Shown piece after piece: positions 24,801 through 39,800 of a stretch of DNA of 64,000 nt. The notes beneath the pieces were generated by a model. That model ran no database searches, had not been told where the DNA came from, and was given only the letters and a program-made list of their open reading frames with translations. The stretch covers positions 14,940,001 to 15,004,000 of the forward strand of contig OU612075.1 in the NCBI GenBank assembly GCA_914767715.1. The letters are read 5' to 3'. Each line of letters starts with the position of its first letter. The first letter of the stretch is position 1. The translations under genes were made by a program, and so were the position numbers. Source of the stretch: Membranipora membranacea (Eukaryota; Bryozoa; Gymnolaemata; Cheilostomatida; Membraniporidae).

Positions 24801-27800
24801 TGATTGGTTTTTTTGTCACTCACATACAAGTATGTTGCGAAATTCGTTACTTAATACACTGCTGTTCACATAGAGCATAGAAATAAAATTCATAAGAAAA
24901 GCTAACATCTCATCGTGGGATTGGGTTTAATGAATATTATTGAGGATGTGTAAAAAACTGTCTTTCTTCCAAGAAGACCTGTATGTTAGTCGGCAGCTTG
25001 CAAACCTGGGGAAGCATGAAACCTGTTTGACACAAACACTATTTTCCTAGGTGGAAATATAGCTTAGTTTCTTTATATACTCAGGGAAATACGTGCCATT
25101 GAAGTTTGTATAGTTCAAAGATATAATGAGGATTCAAACTGAGAATTGTCAACCAATGGGGAACTTAATTGCAGTAACCGATTGCCTAGATCAGGGAGTA
25201 AAATTAATTCGCTAAGCGATGAGGCCATTATATTTTACTAGTTATAGGGTAAAAACGTCACTATTTCACCTTGTTCAATGATTTCATACCCTCATTGGAT
25301 AATCAGTTTGTGCAAATAATTTGCCCTTTAGGTTACAATTCGGAGATCAAACCAGCTCATTTAGTTACCATAGAGCCTTACAGAATTCAATGAGCACACA
25401 TTTCCCTGACTTGCCATACAGCGTCAATATCATATTCTGTAGTATTGAACATACCGATGTGTTGTAGTTCTTCAACAAGTTGAGCTTTCTGTTCTGGGGA
25501 CATCCTGGCAAACACGGCTCCCTTTACAATGATACGTCTCATTTCCTCTGGATGATTATCTCTTATCTCTTTCCAGGCTCGACCAGTCATAGCAAAACTG
25601 TAATCATCACTACCACCATCAATGGTCATGTCTATAGCCACTCCCTGTAATAGTGGGAAGCGGGTTAGACTGAAATAAATCTCAAGAAACTTTTGGAGTT
25701 ATCATAACATTTTTATTATACACACAACTCTCAATTATAACCAATACGCAAACCATTAACAAGCTACATCACCATAGAAGTGAATTTTAGGTAGAAATGA
25801 GTTCAGCTAGATTGGGGTGACATAATACTAGTTAGAACTGAAATTTGGCTAGCCGAGGTAGGAGTCTACATAAGTCAGAGTTAAAAGGTGCTAGTGAATT
25901 TTAGCTTTCAAGAATGCGTAAAATAGTGAACTTTTCTTCCTGTATATAATTTAACCTTCTAGGCCCTAGGGTATATACATTGCATATCAAGGAGTCACAC
26001 TTGGCATACTACATAAAATAAAAATTATATCAGGTTATCAGTAGTGTTTTGCTAAATGCCAGTTTTCCTCAAGCATATGAAAACAAAGGATGAATCGGTC
26101 TGATGTAATGAAGTTCAAATAATTAACATCTTTTAAGTTCCGCCTCTCTTCATGTCAAAATACTTTAACAAATTTTATTAAATTGTCTTCAAACCTCGGT
26201 AGTCTTTAGATCTGCTGATTTATCCACCTGAGCGCCGTCTGAGTGATACTGTATCTGAGTCTGTCCGTTCGTCACTTCTACAGTAGTAACTAGTATGACC
26301 TTCTGACCTTGACCTATAAATCCTGACTGACGAGCCACACTAACAGCAGTCAGCATATTATCTCCAGTCACCATTACTGTGAAAAAGCAAAACAGCACAG
26401 TAACTATGAGGCATTCATAGCAGCAGCATCAGAGGTAACTACCGTTTTCTGCATCATGATGTCACAATCTCCCAGATGCGCAATACAAGAAACAATCACG
26501 TCCAGGAGACTGTGACATCATGATGCAGAAAATGAGAGTTACATTCCCTTATGGAAGGCACTCTTTCCACCATTCATAATTCATGCCAAGTAGAGCATTG
26601 AATGTTTTACCATGCAAATCTGACACAATTTTAACATAAGTAGCTGCCTGACTATAACATGCTTTGGGATTCATATGCTGTACAAAAGTGAATCCAAGTG
26701 GAAAATAACCGGTCATTGGAATATCGAGAAATCTTTACTACTCACCAGTGCCAATATTAGCCTTCATCAGTTGATGTATGACAGGAGTAGTCTCTGGTTT
26801 TAACCTGTTCTCCATCACCAACAAACCGAGGAATGTCAGCTCAGTCTCAACTTCAGATCTAAAATATCACAACGCAAGTTTGGGTAATAAGGGCAAGGCT
26901 GAGGTTAAAACACCACAGAAGAGCTAACATTGTTAGACATTTTTTTGCCTTGAAGAATACATGTGTGATTAAACATATTTTCTATTTGAAAAAAAATATT
27001 GGTTTGTCCTTACAATCGCATATGATGTAATTAGCTACATTACTCTTCGAGAACAGCTTACCAGATATATTCTAGGAATGACAAATGATCGTAACGCTTG
27101 ATACTGTACTCATAGGATCATCGTGAAATGTTAAAGTCACAGCAATAAGTGGAAGCCGTTAGCAATGAGCACAAGAGTTCTCACTTACCGATCGACTTTC
27201 TGCAGTTTTGAGTAGCTCTGAGTAAGCTCCCTGGTAGCTACAGCTATAACTCTGTATCCACTTTGTGTATAATTAGCCAGAACAGAAGAAAAGTCACTAG
27301 GAATAGTCTCCTCTTTACAGAGTGAAGAGATCATCTCAGGAGAGCCTTTTGCGTAGAGATCAAAGGATGATTTTGAAAGATTTTTGACAATGACAGACAT
27401 TCTCTGTAGAGATGAAGAAAAAGTGAACTGGCGTAGTATTCCTATCTCTGGAGCATCCGCAGTCTGTCCCTGAAAGCATAAATAATAACGGTTTAGTTTG
27501 CAGTAGTTAGTGCCATCATGTACAGGATTTGTCGAGGAGAGTTGAAACCCCTTTCCAAAACTTCTGCCTGCAGACTGTAGTAAAGCTTTTGTAAAATCTT
27601 AGTTCTTTTTCTAATGCCAGCAGTAGCAGAACTAACTAACACGATTGTTTCCACGCTTGTTGTGCTTTGAGGTTAGTTCTACGGTTGCAGTATTGTGTCA
27701 TATCTTGGGGTTTACACAAACACAGCGGAACGCAAAAAAGTTTGAGACTTGAATATAAAACTACCAACGTCCAACCGGAGCGGTTAGACATGACTTAATC

Positions 27801-30800
27801 AACCCTGAGTCATTTTTAGGAAGAGGGGACCTTGGGCTTTTCACTCAATTACTTTTGGTTTGACGACTGTAGGCATGATGATGTCATATCTGTTAGTTTC
27901 CTCTCCAACTTCCTCTAGATTCCAGCCTGTAGCTTCATACATTTTGACATCGAGAGGATCGCCGCTGATTTCACCTTCTATATATGTTAGGGAGTGACAT
28001 GACGCCATGGCTGCTTTCATACTGCTTGAGTCAGCGAGCTTTTTACAGTCGGGTTCTATTGCAGCAAAACTGAAATAAAGGTGAGTTGTTAATCATGTTG
28101 ATTAGACATGCTTGCGTCTGAAATTGTTTCCACTCTACTTTCAAGGCTTGTCAGTAGAGGAGGGCAACATGGAATTCATTATGCATCTCCAGAGAGTCCT
28201 TTTCACCTGAAGTCAAAAACAGAAAAATAAATACATGTTTGTGGGGCAGCTAACACACATAGGACTCTTACCCTAAACTCCCTCGTCTGTAGCTGATGTG
28301 ACTCATCGTGGAGCTACAGCTCTTGTGGCACACCATAAAGTAATTACCTTGTGTTGGTGTCATCCGTCGGGATCACACAATACAGATCCAGTCCCTCCTC
28401 GGTGAGAGTTCCAGTTTTATCAAAACAAACCACATTTATACTTCCTGCTATGTTTATATAACTTGGTACTATACAGTAAATACTGGCTCTGTAATAGATA
28501 CGGAATCGATGAAAAAGCAGTCTGGATATGCATGGTTGCGGTTAACATTGAGTGCGTTAAAATTACAGAGCATGTTAAACATAAATGTACTGCTGCTGAA
28601 CATCATGTTAACTAAGTAATGGATAGTATTGTGTTCTGTGAGTAAAAACAAACATTATAAAATATGATAATCCTGATAATTCTGACGATCGACTTCATGA
28701 CATACAAAAGTACGGACCTTTTTTTGAGTCTGTTCTGAGACACGACAATGCCTACAGACAGAGCGGCTGGCAGAGCAGGAGGTACAGCTATAGTTATCAA
28801 GTCTAACACCCGTCTCACAATGAGACCAGCTTCATCCCCAGCTTCTATCTACAGAATAGGTGTTAAATAAATTAAAGTATTCAAAGAGTTGTGAGTTATT
28901 CACCCATGGACCCGAATTGGTAAGTTGGCAATGAAACACAGTGTACTTTCTGTTTGTCGCCCATGGTCATCAGAGGAATCATTTACTCAATCATACCAGT
29001 CCCATATTCAGATTTAATAATAGTGACTGGTAATACATACCTACTTCCATAAAACTGTAAAGACTGACCAAAAATACACTTCCATCTACCTATTCCCTCA
29101 ATCAATTAGGGCAGCACTATCAACATGAAGATTATAGTTTGGAGGGGGAGACATACTTACCATAACTACAAGGGTGTATATCATCCCAATTAAGGAAACA
29201 GCAGCCAGAGCAAGCACAAAGTAGTAAGTATCTCTGTAGAATTTAAAATCCACTTTCTTTGGAAACATGATAGATCTCAATAGTCCACCCTTAGCTGTCA
29301 TAAAACCTGATAAAGAAAATAATATCCAGCTCAACCAATATTATATTATATTATATTATATTATATTATATTATATTATATTATATTATATTATAGTACA
29401 TTTGTATGTTTGTATGTATGCAGCTACCCTAGAGGAGTAAAGTGTTCCCAGGAAATTCATGGCTACGTGATATTTGCCTATCCTCATACACAACACCACC
29501 TTAGCTAGCTAAATAAATCTTCTAGTTAACATTAGAACTTTAAACTATAGCTGATATTTACTCCATCAGGGTAGCAGGGAGTTTGAGGCAGACCCCTGAG
29601 GGTAGACAGATTTTGACTCAACTTCCTCCATTTGGAGTTGCTTCCTCTCGGACTGGCAACGTACCAGTAGAATGGGTGCAACAAAATGTTGAAAAATTTG
29701 GTCAAATATGATCTAGGATTTACCAAGATTTACACTGGCTTTGCAAACAGCTCACTAATCTGTATTCCTCACGTTGCAATGATCATCTTTTGTGATCAGA
29801 TGTCTACCCGCATGGTACAGTAAAAGATTTGGACAATATTTAGAGACACAGCATGCCGACCTACCCTTGCTAGATCTAGACCGAAGTCATACAAGTGATC
29901 GAGTAAGATTGTATAGTCCGTTGGAACTGGGAGTCAGGCAAAAACCTGCCACCCAACTCCATTTCAAGCAAGGCACCAATTAAAATTCAGTTTGTTGATG
30001 TAATAAAACTTGATCCTTATGAATAAAGTTGTGCATGTGGGAACTCATCTCATCTCAACTCATCTCATCTCATCACTCTTGGTAGGAACCATATCAAAAC
30101 ATTTCGATGCAAGCCTTATCCCTCAGAATAAAATTTCAAGTTATCCGCAATTCCAATGACCGATCTGAATAGCAATATATCATATACAGTTGGAAAGCAG
30201 CCAAGTTGCTGGGTGCAAAAAGCTCAATAAAATGTGATTGATAAGGCCGTGTCATATTTTATCGAATATTTGCAAATTATGTATGAAACTCAGCTTTTAC
30301 ACTTTCAACATGGATTTTGACCGGGATCCCGGACTAGTATTAATGCAGCAGATTGCAAAGACAAATTAATTGCCAGAAAATTCTAAGCAGGTTAGGTTCA
30401 AAATACCTTTCAGAATAGAATAATATATAATTAGTCTATAAAGTTGTTTTTTTGCCACATTATCATTGATTGATTTGTATTCATGAGAATGTTTCTGAGA
30501 AACAGTTTCACATTGTGAAAATACAATTAATGATTGGAGGTGGATTGAGACTTGTAACAGAGACGTGTTTGAGCCAGCTACTCCTCAGATTGTAAACATA
30601 CCACATGTAGCCTTATCACGCGGCCATGTATTTTGAAAAACAAAAAAGTGGCCGCGGGACTAGGCAACACCTTCCCAGCAATGAAGCTGCACTTTCAGAT
30701 TTCCTTTGATGGACTTGAAGATTAATGAGCTTTATTTTTGAAAGTTGGTATTGCTGGTTTGTTTAAGAATTTTAAAGAAATTGCGCAAAACGCCCATGAT

Positions 30801-33800
30801 TTGTTCTGAATCATAAGTCACAAATCAAAATTTCACATTATTTCATCAATCACTAAAATTTTTATGTCATGCCATAGAATCTCACTTCAGACTGATCATA
30901 ATATTTATCTCAACCAAAAAAACATGATGAACTAAATCTGTAAGAATAAATTTCACCTGCTTCAAATTTTCTGTTACTCTGCCATCATGGTTGATATAAA
31001 AGCGTTTTCTCACTTTTCCCAAAAATGGCACAACATCATCAAATCAAAATCTTGTTAGGCTATTCAAATTCAGCAGCTCGGAAGCTTACCAACAATATAG
31101 ATTAGACTTTTAGATTCCGTTTGGTCGTTCAAACATCAGTGTTTTCTGGCGTCAATGTCTATGGGTAAAACCAAGTGTTCAAAAAAAAACTCCACATGAA
31201 TAGCTCTTGTGACTAACTTGCTTCTTCAAATTTGAATGTTTGGTTTTTGGTAAACTGCTCGCAATGTCGTCTTTAATCAAAGGAGAGTGTGGACAGAGGG
31301 TGCATCAGATATCTGATCTCACACGAAGATCTAACTAACGGTGAGGAGGTTCGACTCACCTGTCCTTATAACCATAGCAGTGACAGCCTTCTCTCCGTAG
31401 TATCTTGTCTGCATTACATTGGTACCGCAGAACAGGGTATGCTTGGAGTGATGTTTGGGGTCGTAGTTCATCATTATATCTCGAGGATTTGGTAGCGGTG
31501 TCTTTGTAACAGGGATACTCTCACCTGTGAAGAAAAGAGATGAATCAAAGGTAATAGGATTACCTGCAGGTGGGGTGCAAAGAGCACACTGCAAATTATT
31601 GCATTTTTTAAGTATGACGTTATGTGGTCTGATGGTACATCCCTAGTTTGATTTGCCAGTGGGAGACCATCAAACATGCGATATACAGCTCTGGCTTTCA
31701 GAACAACATTAGTAAGCTATGATTTTAGTTTCCATCAAACAGAAATCAATTGTAATCACTGTACATTTAAACCACTGTCCATATCTTGTATGATGTGAGT
31801 AAAATGCCTGTGGTGTGAGGCAACTCTCTAAGGTGACACATTATGATTTATGGATGGAGTATGCAGCTAGCTATATATGATTCCACCAAATTGTAGTTTA
31901 GGTGGCATGTAACTAAGTTCATTATAACATTTCTGTGGTGTTATAATATTTTTGTGGTTCCAGCAGTGTTATGCTGAGTAGGAGATGTTAGAAGAATCTA
32001 CCTACAGTATATTGCGCTGCTATAAGTAAGTAACAAAAAAACAAATTGTGCAAAGCCTGACCCACCAGTAAGCATGCTTTCATTAACAATACAGTTCCCA
32101 GACAATAAGACGGCATCAACATCCATGATAGTTCCTGTTCTGGGTATCTCTATAATATCTCCTGGTACGAGCTCAGTGGGTAGTACGACCTTGACCTCCC
32201 CGTCTCTGTGTACAGTAGCTGAACCAAACTGATGTACTGTACTCTTCAACGCTCGCTCCATCTGACAACACAGAAAAGTAAGAGTTTTTTATTATTACTA
32301 TGTCATGTAAACATCTCTGAAGAGAGGGTATTAAAATTAAACAAACAAGAGAGGCAATATTTTAGGTTAGCCTACCTGTATATGATCTAAATCTCTACAT
32401 AACATGGAATATTTTAAATCATTGAGCAGAACCGAACAGAGGTCATGGGAAAACTGGCAAGTAAATGCTCAAAGTAACGTAAAGTCAGTTGACCTGGTTC
32501 CAGACCATAACAAAGTGATGTTTATTTGTACAGGTAATAGGACATCAACCTAACTAAGGATTTAGAAACTGGCACCTAACCAATGACCCATTTGAGTGGT
32601 TACTTTAGTATGCCTCATTACAGTTTAATATCTGGCATCAATCAAACTCTACCATATTCTGCCAGTCTGCAATAAATATTTATTTTATAGTATCTATCAT
32701 ATCGCAGAGTAAGGACACAGAGTAAGGATAATACTTACTCTGTGGTAAGGATATATCCTTACTCTGCGATCATATTTAGGATCATGGTCTGGTCAAAATC
32801 TAGGCTCTGGCTGATGTTCATAACTGATTGTGTACAAGGTGGAGGGCGGTTCATCATATCATTATGTCTCGGCATGTAAATGATTCAACCAGTGGGTCAC
32901 ATGTACTTAGAAAATCCGCTAGTTGAGGGTAAATTGCACGAAACGAAAGAATGACCTAAATAGAAATTGTAGAATTCATGGTGGGATTTAAAACAGAGCA
33001 AAGTTTTCCCCTCAATAAATAACCGGCATCAAAGAAACTAAAAAATTTAAATATTGCACAAAAGCTGTTCACTGCAAAATCACCATAACATACAACATGA
33101 TAAGTAATGGCCGTATGATGCAAGGATATTACATTACTTCTTGCATTACGTAATGGAGGGTTAGGGGGGGGGGCAGTGGGTGATAAGGCTGTGACTTATA
33201 CTCACCTTACGTGTAGAGTAAGTAGTTAGAGCTATAGATACGATAGATATGATGAGTATAGCAGAAGCGTAATACTCATACTCATCAGCGTACCACAGGG
33301 CACAGGAGAAAATTTGGAACATATAGAAAGGGTTGATCACCTGCATTAATAAAAAATCACATACAATTTACAAATGGGATTTTAAACTGATATATTACAA
33401 CAAAGGCAAGCTCTCCTAAGTATATTTTCTCCAGATGGCACAATAGCAACAATCACAGGATTGAGGGTCTTCAATAATGTTCTATTTTCAATCCTACAAC
33501 CATTCGTTTGGAGCTTCAGATGAGAGGGAAGCTCACATAAGTACAGCATTTCACAAACTCCACTCTATCATTACTACATACCCGCAGTAGAACTGTTTGA
33601 CCTGCAACTTTTTGGATAGTATGGAAAACAGCTATTATGAGGTTCCATGTATTATGGGAGGCACATAATCCGAGGAGTCAAAGAACTATCATATAGTTAC
33701 AGACCTGTTTGATGACGAGCAGAAAGATGGGGGTGACATGAACCTCCAGTCTGTTCTCACCAAACAATCCTGTCCTATAAAACAACAACAATGCAACGAT

Positions 33801-36800
33801 ACAATAATGACATATCATTAATTCATGATATAAACCTTAGTGTATAATTTGGTGATTTGTGATCAATGGAAATGATCCGTGCCTAGAAGTGCAATGTTTT
33901 GGAAAGACTAGAAAGAGAGGGGAAAAAACCACTTTAAAACAGGATATAGCAGTGTCGTGTCACATATACATACTACATTAAATACACATAATACCAGCGC
34001 ATATGGTCACTGAATGAATCTATCAAAACTAAAACGCTTCATAGCAAGATATTCAAAACTCAGTATCCACTGTTTAATTTTCAATGATTACAGGTCACTG
34101 GTAAACAATAGCATGTGTTTATGGAAAGCTCATGAGAACAAACTAGTTGTGCTACTGCTGTCAGTTTGGCTCAGGATCCTTTCTTTTCCTTTCATTTCAT
34201 CATAAGTTTTAACCCATAGCATATAAATATCACCTACAGTAACTTATTTAAGGTAGTGGAGCGTTAAGGTACCCTCCCAGTATTTATAACACAATCACTA
34301 TGTTTCCATGTGTCGATTTTGCAAGGATTTCGGGAGTAATCGCCCCATGGAAACGGCATAAAAGTCAAATTCTGATTGTGACGAATGACTTTTTGGCCGT
34401 GAATATCCATACCGTGTTTATTGACTTATTTCCTAATTGGCCGGTGGCTGAATGGTTAGCCGCTTGCACACAATGCCTTCAAAGGGATTACACGCGCGAG
34501 TAGATTCTGGGAATGGTTAGAATCCACTGGATTCTAACCATTCGAAATTGGAGTGAACTACAAAATGGAAACATGGAACCATAGTGAATATCTCTTCATG
34601 TGTCTACAACTAATTGACCTATTCTCAACTCTCATACAATGCTGCTATTGGCAAACCTGATTTATTGGTTTATATATTCTTGTAATGAAGTTGTGACAGG
34701 GGGGGGGGGGAGGGGGGAGGGGTAGGGTGACTGACTGTGGTCAGATGGCATGATCTCACAGTTAAAATCTGACATGACATTGAGTGTCACAAAATTGCAC
34801 TCGAGAACTCAAAAAATTCACAACCCTGTTAAATTATAGAATAACGGCACTGGATGACAAGTGAAAAGACAGAAATAGGGATTCAGGAATGAATTTAGAG
34901 CATTTACTGTAGAAAGCTTTTGCTTCTAGGATGTAGATTTATGTTCAGGTTCAGCTATTGACACACCAGATATTTATTTATATCTACCTAAATAACTGAC
35001 AGAATATATAAATAACATATATTGATATGAACTCAATTACAAACTTATCAAAGAGGGGAGCGTAGTAGCACCCCTTCTCTATGAGCCCATATTAAAAAGA
35101 GTATATTGCCCATGATACAATGATAGCTTTTTGCGTAAACCGAGGCCCCATGTAGGCTTTGGCCCTAGAAGCAATACAGCTATTGGCCCTTGTGAGAGAG
35201 GCTGAGTATTGAACCCTGATCATTTGCAGTGAAGGCTGGTGAATGGGATACTAAGCTTATCCTAATCTTATACAGTCTATGGCCTTTCCCTGCCGAAGCA
35301 CACACTGAACAGCAAGCACCTGTTATGATCAGCCTGTCAAAAAGCAGAGAGAATGTGATAGGCTGTGCAAGTGCTCACAGATTTAGTGTTAATGAACTTG
35401 ATATTACAATGAAGGGCTTTACCTGCTAGCAGCTTCTGTAGTCGAAAGTGGTGCTGCATCATAGAAAAAGGAGCAGGGAGTTCTCTCATCTATGAACCTG
35501 GAAATATAACACAAATATGGGTTTTATTATTCTTTAGATAAAACGGCGGGGAGAGTACCAATCCCAAAATTGTCATACATACGTCATGTGTGTCATCATT
35601 ATTCCCAAACTTATCTTTTAATCCCAGAAGAAGTTATACCGCTTTGTAAGCCAAGGTAGCCTGGATTTCCTTGGGATAAAATACCCCTATAGGAGTTTAA
35701 TTTAGCTAGAGTTTAATACTATGGTGAGTGAGTTAAATTTAAGATATACTAAATTTCGCTAGTAGGCTTACTAGCGAAAATTTAAAAAATTGTAATTTTA
35801 CATTGGTTATAAAACTGAGTGGTGTTTATTGCTTAGGAAGTAATTCCCGCTATCATACAATTTCGCTACTTAGGCGAAAGCAAATCGTAAATGCCGCGAA
35901 AACTAAACTCCTATAGGGTGTACATATAATATATATATATATATATACTGTCATATAGGGAACCTCTTGGTCTATGATGGCTATGCAAAGAATTGTGCTA
36001 TCGTGTCAGATTTTCCAAGTATAATCTGTGCTAAACTATATTGTGATCAATGGCTCCGTTATATTTATATATTATGTAATCAGTAAAAAACGCATGATCA
36101 TCGCTGATCTATTATATACCACGGGTCAACTATACTCTCCTTTTTATTGACGCATAAAAGAGTCAGAAACTGGGGCCTTCTACACTCAATACTAAACAAA
36201 GACAGCCAGTGTTAACCCCTTATGGTGGTTCCTGCAGGTCCCCTTAAGTCCGGGTAGCAGTGTATGTATACACTGTACCTCTTACTGCTGATACTTTTGT
36301 TATTGAAAAATACTGTTATTGTCAAAATATTATGAAACGCAGGCCTGTACATTCTCATATGTGCATGTAAGCGTCTACTGCTGATTGCATGTGAAATTGG
36401 ATCCGGGAATAGCAAACAGTGCACCAATTCTTTGGTCAATTAGGATGCCATAATATAATAATGGCTTTAAACTGCTATTCAGCAGGTGATGGGAGGAATT
36501 CAAGTGGTACAGTACAACCTTTTTGTTGTACAAACAGTATTTGAGTGATATTATGCTACATTCAGAGAAGCAAACCAAGCAGTAAGGCATTGTCCTAAAA
36601 AGAGGATCACTCAAGTCGTGACACAAGAATAGTAGGAAGCTTACCCGAGTTTCTCATAGCGATGATCTCGCTGAGAGTAAACATACTTTACTTTCTTGCT
36701 GATAAAATACTTTTGATAAACTCGCGCATCCTAAGGAAAGAGAAAAAAAATTGATTAATATAAGACTATAGATATCATTGTCAATATTGAAGACTTTGAT

Positions 36801-39800
36801 GAGTAAATTTTAAACATACACAGCGCACACAACATGCTGAACACAGATTATACTTTCTAAAAGTTGAAAAAGAAGCCTTGACGCCATACATACTGTGATC
36901 TCAGCACTAGATTTGAGATTAGAGAGTGGTGTTTGTCCAGCAGCTCCATCCGATATCTTTCCATTAGCCGCCAGTTCTTCCTCAGAAGCCTCAGACTTGC
37001 TAGAGGGGTGCTTCACTGTCTCTACATACTCCTCCTGGTGTATATCCTGTAAATATATACCATACAATACATGCACTGTGACCTCAAGAGATCATAGTTA
37101 TGTTTAGATTGTGCTAGTAGTGGGTACCATATGTCAGTCAGTCCCGCTGCCGGGCTTGGCGTGCAGGCTACTTATTTGAAAAGTCAAAAATCCGCTGATT
37201 GCTATATCTTCTGTTTTTGACCTTTTCATAGAGAAAATCGTGAAGTATAAATACAATTTATATATTTTGCCTATGGCCGTCGGACAGGGGTCTTGAGTCA
37301 GGGGGGCTCAGACTAAATATTATCATTTGCTGGTGTTCAAGGACTATTATATAAGTTGTCATGGATTCATCAGCGGAGAGCAATACAGAATCGATATGAT
37401 GACACGACACCTAACAACAGGCAAGTGTGAGTAGAGACAACTGCCAGAGAAATATCTTTGAGGACTCCTCAGTCCTTGATGTGAGAACATGTCCTCCTTT
37501 TAAGACAAGGCTATACTACTAAACACTTGGTTTTTTTAGGCCGCTCTCATGACACCCTCACACCGATAAAGAAGAAATCAATGATATGGATATGGTACAT
37601 GGCCTGCATTTACGCTAATCTTATCTGTCACTTAAACATTTTCAAGGTGGCTAGGACAAGATAAATGATTAGTCTATCTATGATATGAGCAGTTAGTGCT
37701 GGTGTATGCCTGCCAAATGCTTGCTGGTTGAAGGCTGAAAACGAAGTCAACATATCAACCCCAGAAGAATTTCTGTGTTATGATTAAAGTCAAGTCTTGT
37801 CTAAGATTCCAAGTCCCCCCATCTTGTGATGAGATTTCATGAGGCCATTAGCCAGCAGTTTAATGCCTAATCAATCGAGGCTACATCCATTTATGTGCTC
37901 AAACTCTGCCAGGTTAATGACATACCACTGCCATCGATCTGAGCAGAGTTCAAACACCTAAATCAGATTATAGGACATTAAATTACATATGGGTGAGTAA
38001 AATATTAATAGTGGTTACAAAAGTACTTATTTAAATCCAAGGAATGTCTTTTAAAAATGGGTTTCAATTCAACTCATCCTACTTTTTTCAAAGATTAAAA
38101 ACCAATGTACTTTCCAAATATAGCACAGTAACACTCGAAATTAATATAGCTGAATACCTTAAAGTAATTTATGAGTGGTAACTATAATATGAATTATGTG
38201 TGTTATGCAAGAATGTTTTGGTACAAAATGAATCAATTGGTCTGCAACACCAGTTTAGAGGGTAAAATAAAAATATTCTTCACTTCTTGACAAAGTTTAC
38301 TGTGAGACTTAATTGACCCTGCTGTCAATTAAATTAATCCAGCATTGTTATCCCAATAATGGCAACGACTTTGTCAGAAAACACATTTTGATCTAGAGGC
38401 GTAATAAATAGTGAGGAAAAATAATATTTTTAAAGCATCAATATCCATTCTTTCGTTATATATGCTGGGCTGGCTTTGTTTTTAAGTTTTCAATAACTGT
38501 GATATTATACAAAATGGAAAGAAGCAATTTTTCCATATGTATGTTAGTGTAAAAGGTTAGCGATCTTTTATTTGTGTACAGAGCAAGTGGCCTTTTTTTT
38601 ATCATCTGAAACATCCTCTTTTTAATTACATATAGTCAAGAACCAATAGTAGAACATCCTTTCACTTCAATATTATCTTTGTATCAAAACTGTAAATATA
38701 AATCGATTTACCTTTTTTAAGCTACACCAATTAATAATCTCCGCTCTTGGTCTTTCTGAAACTAAACAAGATGTATCACAGAGCTAGAAGACTCGTGTAG
38801 TGAGTGTGTAGCATTAACTTAAGGAGTATGTGGGTAGCGTTACCTTAAGGAGTATGTGTGTAGCGCTAGGCAGATCTGTCCGATCATGAGTACATTGGAT
38901 GAACCAATTGGGTTTCCAGTAGAAAATTAATCGTAGAGCTCCAATTGTTAGTACTATGAAAATCCATGTTATAACTGTCTTCAATGTATTTTTCTCATAG
39001 CCCCATAGCACCTGTTATATAATGATATTAGGAAAATAGACACTAAAACGCTGAAACCTAAACACATGTCATATAATCAAAATTAATTTAACACAGAAAA
39101 AAAATTGATCAGCATACTAAGGAGTTGTATCATGCTAAGTCATTCTGACATATGGACAACAGCCGGTTGGGTGATTGACTGACAAAACAACATAGCTTGA
39201 CTAACGACTTCCTTATTTATGCTAAAATAACAAGTTTACTACCTGATCATTCTTGGCTGAGTGAGCAAGACCTGTCAGGTTACCAAATCACTCATTGTTC
39301 TATGGAACAAGATATCATCAGAGTGAAACATTTGTAAACAAATTTGCTATATCCAAATAAATTAATCATCAAAGTAGCAAGGATTTTGAACAGCAAGATT
39401 GCGGTCATTTGGCTCAAAAAGCCTCGTTCATTCCGATCCACTGAATTCCCAACAGACTTTTGTCTGGAAAAATTTCTGACACCAGTTTGGTGAAGTGAAA
39501 CGCCATTATTAAAGAGTCCTTCGAATGTATGTAAGCCCCTCAAAAAAACTTATCATCACAACTTTAACACCCTTTTTGATGACACGAAGTGATATGTTCA
39601 TCTTGTTTGAACGACTTAATGAACCTTTTGCGTTAAATGATTTGCAGTGTAGAGAGTTAAAGGGTCCTTTAATAACTAGGCTACATTAAATCCTTCTCCC
39701 TGGAGAATATACGATAACTGATTCTTTAATGATCTGATACGGCACGACCATAAATGCCAAAATGTTTAAACCTTACCATCTCGTCATCTTCACCGGCATT

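Noticed and set aside
29338-29396. CRISPR-like or centromeric array
   Set aside because: The repeat is a simple pentanucleotide with no spacers.
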